Made by a program: the position numbers and the translations under genes. Below, piece after piece: positions 62,380 to 64,000 of a stretch of 64,000 bases of DNA. The stretch lies in contig CAIPBM010000171.1 of NCBI GenBank assembly GCA_903863295.1, forward strand, positions 50,766-114,765. The letters run 5' to 3'. The notes beneath the pieces were generated by a model, which made no database searches, was not told where the DNA came from, and worked only from the letters and a program-made list of their open reading frames with translations. The stretch is from an uncultured Verrucomicrobiota bacterium (GTDB lineage: Bacteria; Verrucomicrobiota; Verrucomicrobiia; Methylacidiphilales; UBA1321). Each line of letters begins with the position of its first letter. The first letter of the stretch is position 1.

Positions 62380-62707
62380 CAAGTGGTAAGATGTCACCTA
62401 TCATTGAAGTAAATAGCTAGAGAGCGTTGTGATCGCCTTTATTGGTTGCCAGGCTTGAATTTAGTCATCATGGAAGTATATAATAAAATCGGTAGGCATC
62501 ACTTTTGATAAAACAATAAGCATATATACTATGGCGAGGTATGTCTTTTCAGGATAGCTTGTTCTTGAAATATATTATGCAAGGCAGAATCACTCGTCCG
62601 GAAGTGACTGCAGTATGCCTCACTGATGGGAAAGATATATATAAGAACTTGCGATAGCCGTTTTCACGAGCGTCCGGAACAGCTTATTAAAACACTAGGA
62701 GAAAGTA
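62380..62707. other. AT-rich intergenic region
   Basis: About 330 bases between the decayed TPR gene and the HAD gene. No open frame of interest. A GGAGAA ribosome-binding-like sequence lies 6 bases before the HAD start at 62708. Confidence 0.5.
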
Positions 62708-63613
62708 ATGAATCAAAAAGGATTGCTGATTGACATGGACGGTGTCATCTATCGTGAAAATCATCTTTTACAGGGAGCTTTAGATCTTGTTGCTTATTTG
62801 CTGGAGACTGCGACGCCATTTGTCTTCGTCACGAATAACTCGGCGCCGACCCCTGAGGATTTAGTGGTCAAGTTGAGTCATCTGGGAATTAAAAATCTAT
62901 CGGCTCGGCACTTTTATACAGCGGCCATGAATACAGCCGACTTTCTTGCCGAAATGCATCCCCGATGTACAGCGTTCGTCATGGGCGAAGCAGGCCTGAA
63001 TCTGGCCCTTCAAAAAGCCGGAATACCAAATGACAGTATAAACCCCAGCTATGTTGTAGTTGGCGAGGGACCCCCTGCGACCGATAAATTAGTCAAAGCA
63101 CACGAATTGATTGAAAGAGGAGCGCGGTTGGTAGCTACCAATCCCGACTACTGGTGCCCGGTTAAAAGTAATGTTACTCGGCCCGGAGCCGGCGCCCTGG
63201 CGACCTACTTCGAAGCAAGTACGGGTAGAAGGGCATATTTCCTCGGCAAACCGAATCCCTACATGTTCTTCCGTGCACGCAAAATGCTTCAGCGACACAC
63301 TAGCGAAGTCATGATGGTGGGTGATACCATGGAAACAGATATCCGTGGTGCAATAGAAATCGGGATGCAGGCTTGCCTAGTTCTTACCGGATCGACCAAG
63401 CTCGAGGATTTGGCGGACTACGTATATCAACCAACGTGTGTGATGTCGGGACTAGATGAGTTGTTGCAAGACATGAAAGGAGAAAAACCGACGGATCGTC
63501 TGCATAGCCCCACTTTTTCGCCTAACTCTCAGCCTGCCACCGCCGGGGAGCGCTATCGACACGCTAATCCTACCGATTTTCGTCCACGTCCCCGACCGGC
63601 GATGACGAGATAA
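62708..63613 (+). CDS. HAD-superfamily phosphatase, NagD-like
   Basis: A 301-residue HAD hydrolase of the NagD/PGP class IIA type. Motif I is IDMDGVIY, with nucleophile Asp 9 and acid/base Asp 11. Motif II is FVTNNSAPTPED near 38, the Lys of motif III is in LGKPNPYMF near 178, and motif IV is MMVGDTMETDIRGA near 204. The cap domain is normal in size. It removes phosphate from small metabolites such as sugar or nucleoside phosphates. The last 40 residues (after about 260) are low-complexity and proline/arginine-rich, beyond the usual family end. Confidence 0.92.
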   Translation: MNQKGLLIDMDGVIYRENHLLQGALDLVAYLLETATPFVFVTNNSAPTPEDLVVKLSHLGIKNLSARHFYTAAMNTADFLAEMHPRCTAFVMGEAGLNLALQKAGIPNDSINPSYVVVGEGPPATDKLVKAHELIERGARLVATNPDYWCPVKSNVTRPGAGALATYFEASTGRRAYFLGKPNPYMFFRARKMLQRHTSEVMMVGDTMETDIRGAIEIGMQACLVLTGSTKLEDLADYVYQPTCVMSGLDELLQDMKGEKPTDRLHSPTFSPNSQPATAGERYRHANPTDFRPRPRPAMTR

Positions 63614-63645
63614 CCACGGTAAAAAATTCACGGGATCAAACGCAC

Positions 63646-64000
63646 ATGGTTTTCTCGATGCGCTTATTTCGCTGGGGCATTGAAGTAGACTCGCGTGCGA
63701 GAAGAACTCTTCGCCTCCGAAACCATCTCTATGGCTCCCCATATTGGGGGAAAATAAATGTAGTCGTAGCCGAGTTCGCGGAGATTCTGATTGCAAGCAT
63801 CAGAAAGGGAATTGCCGCCGTCAAAAAGATCATTTTCCCTGCTGCCGTCATTCAAAGCGTCATGATCGCTTTGGCTATTAGCTATTTCTACTATATTCCT
63901 CTAAGAGAAGTTTTAGATGCAGTGGTGCGGTGGAAGGACCACATTGGAAGCTCTTATTTTTCATTTTTAAGCATGGGCCTAATCGCTGTGTTTGCGGAAA
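63646..64000 (+). CDS. Membrane protein, 5' part (cut by window end)
   Basis: From the ATG at 63646 the frame is open to the last base (about 118 codons, no stop seen). It begins MVFSMRLFRWGIEVDSRARR and has two hydrophobic segments, IIFPAAVIQSVMIALAISYF and SFLSMGLIAVFAE at the edge, indicating an inner-membrane protein. I do not recognise the family. The minus-strand frames over the same stretch have poorer composition. The gene follows the HAD phosphatase by 32 bases on the same strand. Confidence 0.55.
   Translation, partial: MVFSMRLFRWGIEVDSRARRTLRLRNHLYGSPYWGKINVVVAEFAEILIASIRKGIAAVKKIIFPAAVIQSVMIALAISYFYYIPLREVLDAVVRWKDHIGSSYFSFLSMGLIAVFAE

Noticed and set aside
1..64000. CRISPR array, rRNA genes or intact tRNA genes
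   Set aside because: I looked for regularly spaced repeats, rRNA-like stretches and cloverleaf 5' and 3' halves and found none beyond the partial tRNA-like fragment near 17.3 kb.

Overview
The window most likely comes from a member of the Verrucomicrobiota. The strongest sign is a complete set of four 'Verru_Chthon cassette' pseudopilin-type genes (B-C-D-A, about 31.8-37.7 kb), a family known from Chthoniobacter and Verrucomicrobium. Supporting signs are moderately high GC, many sugar-handling genes, AraC/LacI/GntR/DeoR regulators, and carbohydrate-active enzymes without any SusC/SusD pair. Everything here is read from sequence; no database search was run.

Layout. 0-4.5 kb: tail of a LacI-type regulator, an exported protein broken by a one-base frameshift, and an L-arabinose pair (araB, araD). 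4.5-10.8 kb: SWIB protein, Nudix hydrolase, a minus-strand operon of redox genes (SDR, SnoaL-like, aldo/keto reductase, unknown) facing an AraC regulator, and a frameshifted DUF72 gene. 10.9-17.1 kb: mostly small unrecognised or exported proteins, a metallophosphoesterase, a lone receiver domain and a small XRE regulator. About 17.2-17.3 kb: a palindrome and a tRNA-like 3' fragment. 17.4-25.8 kb: a minus-strand sugar operon (PfkB kinase, D-lyxose isomerase, mutarotase-like protein, Gfo/Idh/MocA oxidoreductase, class I aldolase) beside glycolate oxidase glcD-glcF and a divergent DeoR regulator. Together these suggest a route from a ketose 1-phosphate to DHAP plus glycolaldehyde and on to glyoxylate. 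26-30 kb: an AT-richer, scarred stretch with a TPR lipoprotein, two dead IS5-type transposases and an NHL beta-propeller.

30.2-60.6 kb is the centrepiece. A GntR/LacI-hybrid regulator is followed by about 29 kb of same-strand genes, often overlapping by 1-4 bases. They run: pseudopilin cassette; a cytoplasmic toroid-like protein; nitrilase-family amidase; three or four exported glycan-recognition or hydrolase proteins (GH66-like TIM barrel, beta-sandwich/GATase, CBM-like, CBM-like/GATase); MFS transporter; Gfo/Idh/MocA oxidoreductase; then enzymes without signal peptides (GH9, GH2 beta-mannosidase-like, an unknown alpha/alpha-toroid protein, a double metallo-beta-lactamase-fold protein, GH29 fucosidase). 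A hairpin/T-tract terminator closes the run. I read it as a pseudopilin-linked glycan utilisation locus: surface binding and first cleavage outside, uptake by the MFS protein, final breakdown inside.

61-64 kb: an AraC regulator, a decayed copy of the TPR lipoprotein found at 26 kb, a NagD-like HAD phosphatase, and a membrane protein cut off by the window end. At least two genes carry single-base losses in homopolymers, which may be sequencing errors rather than true pseudogenes.
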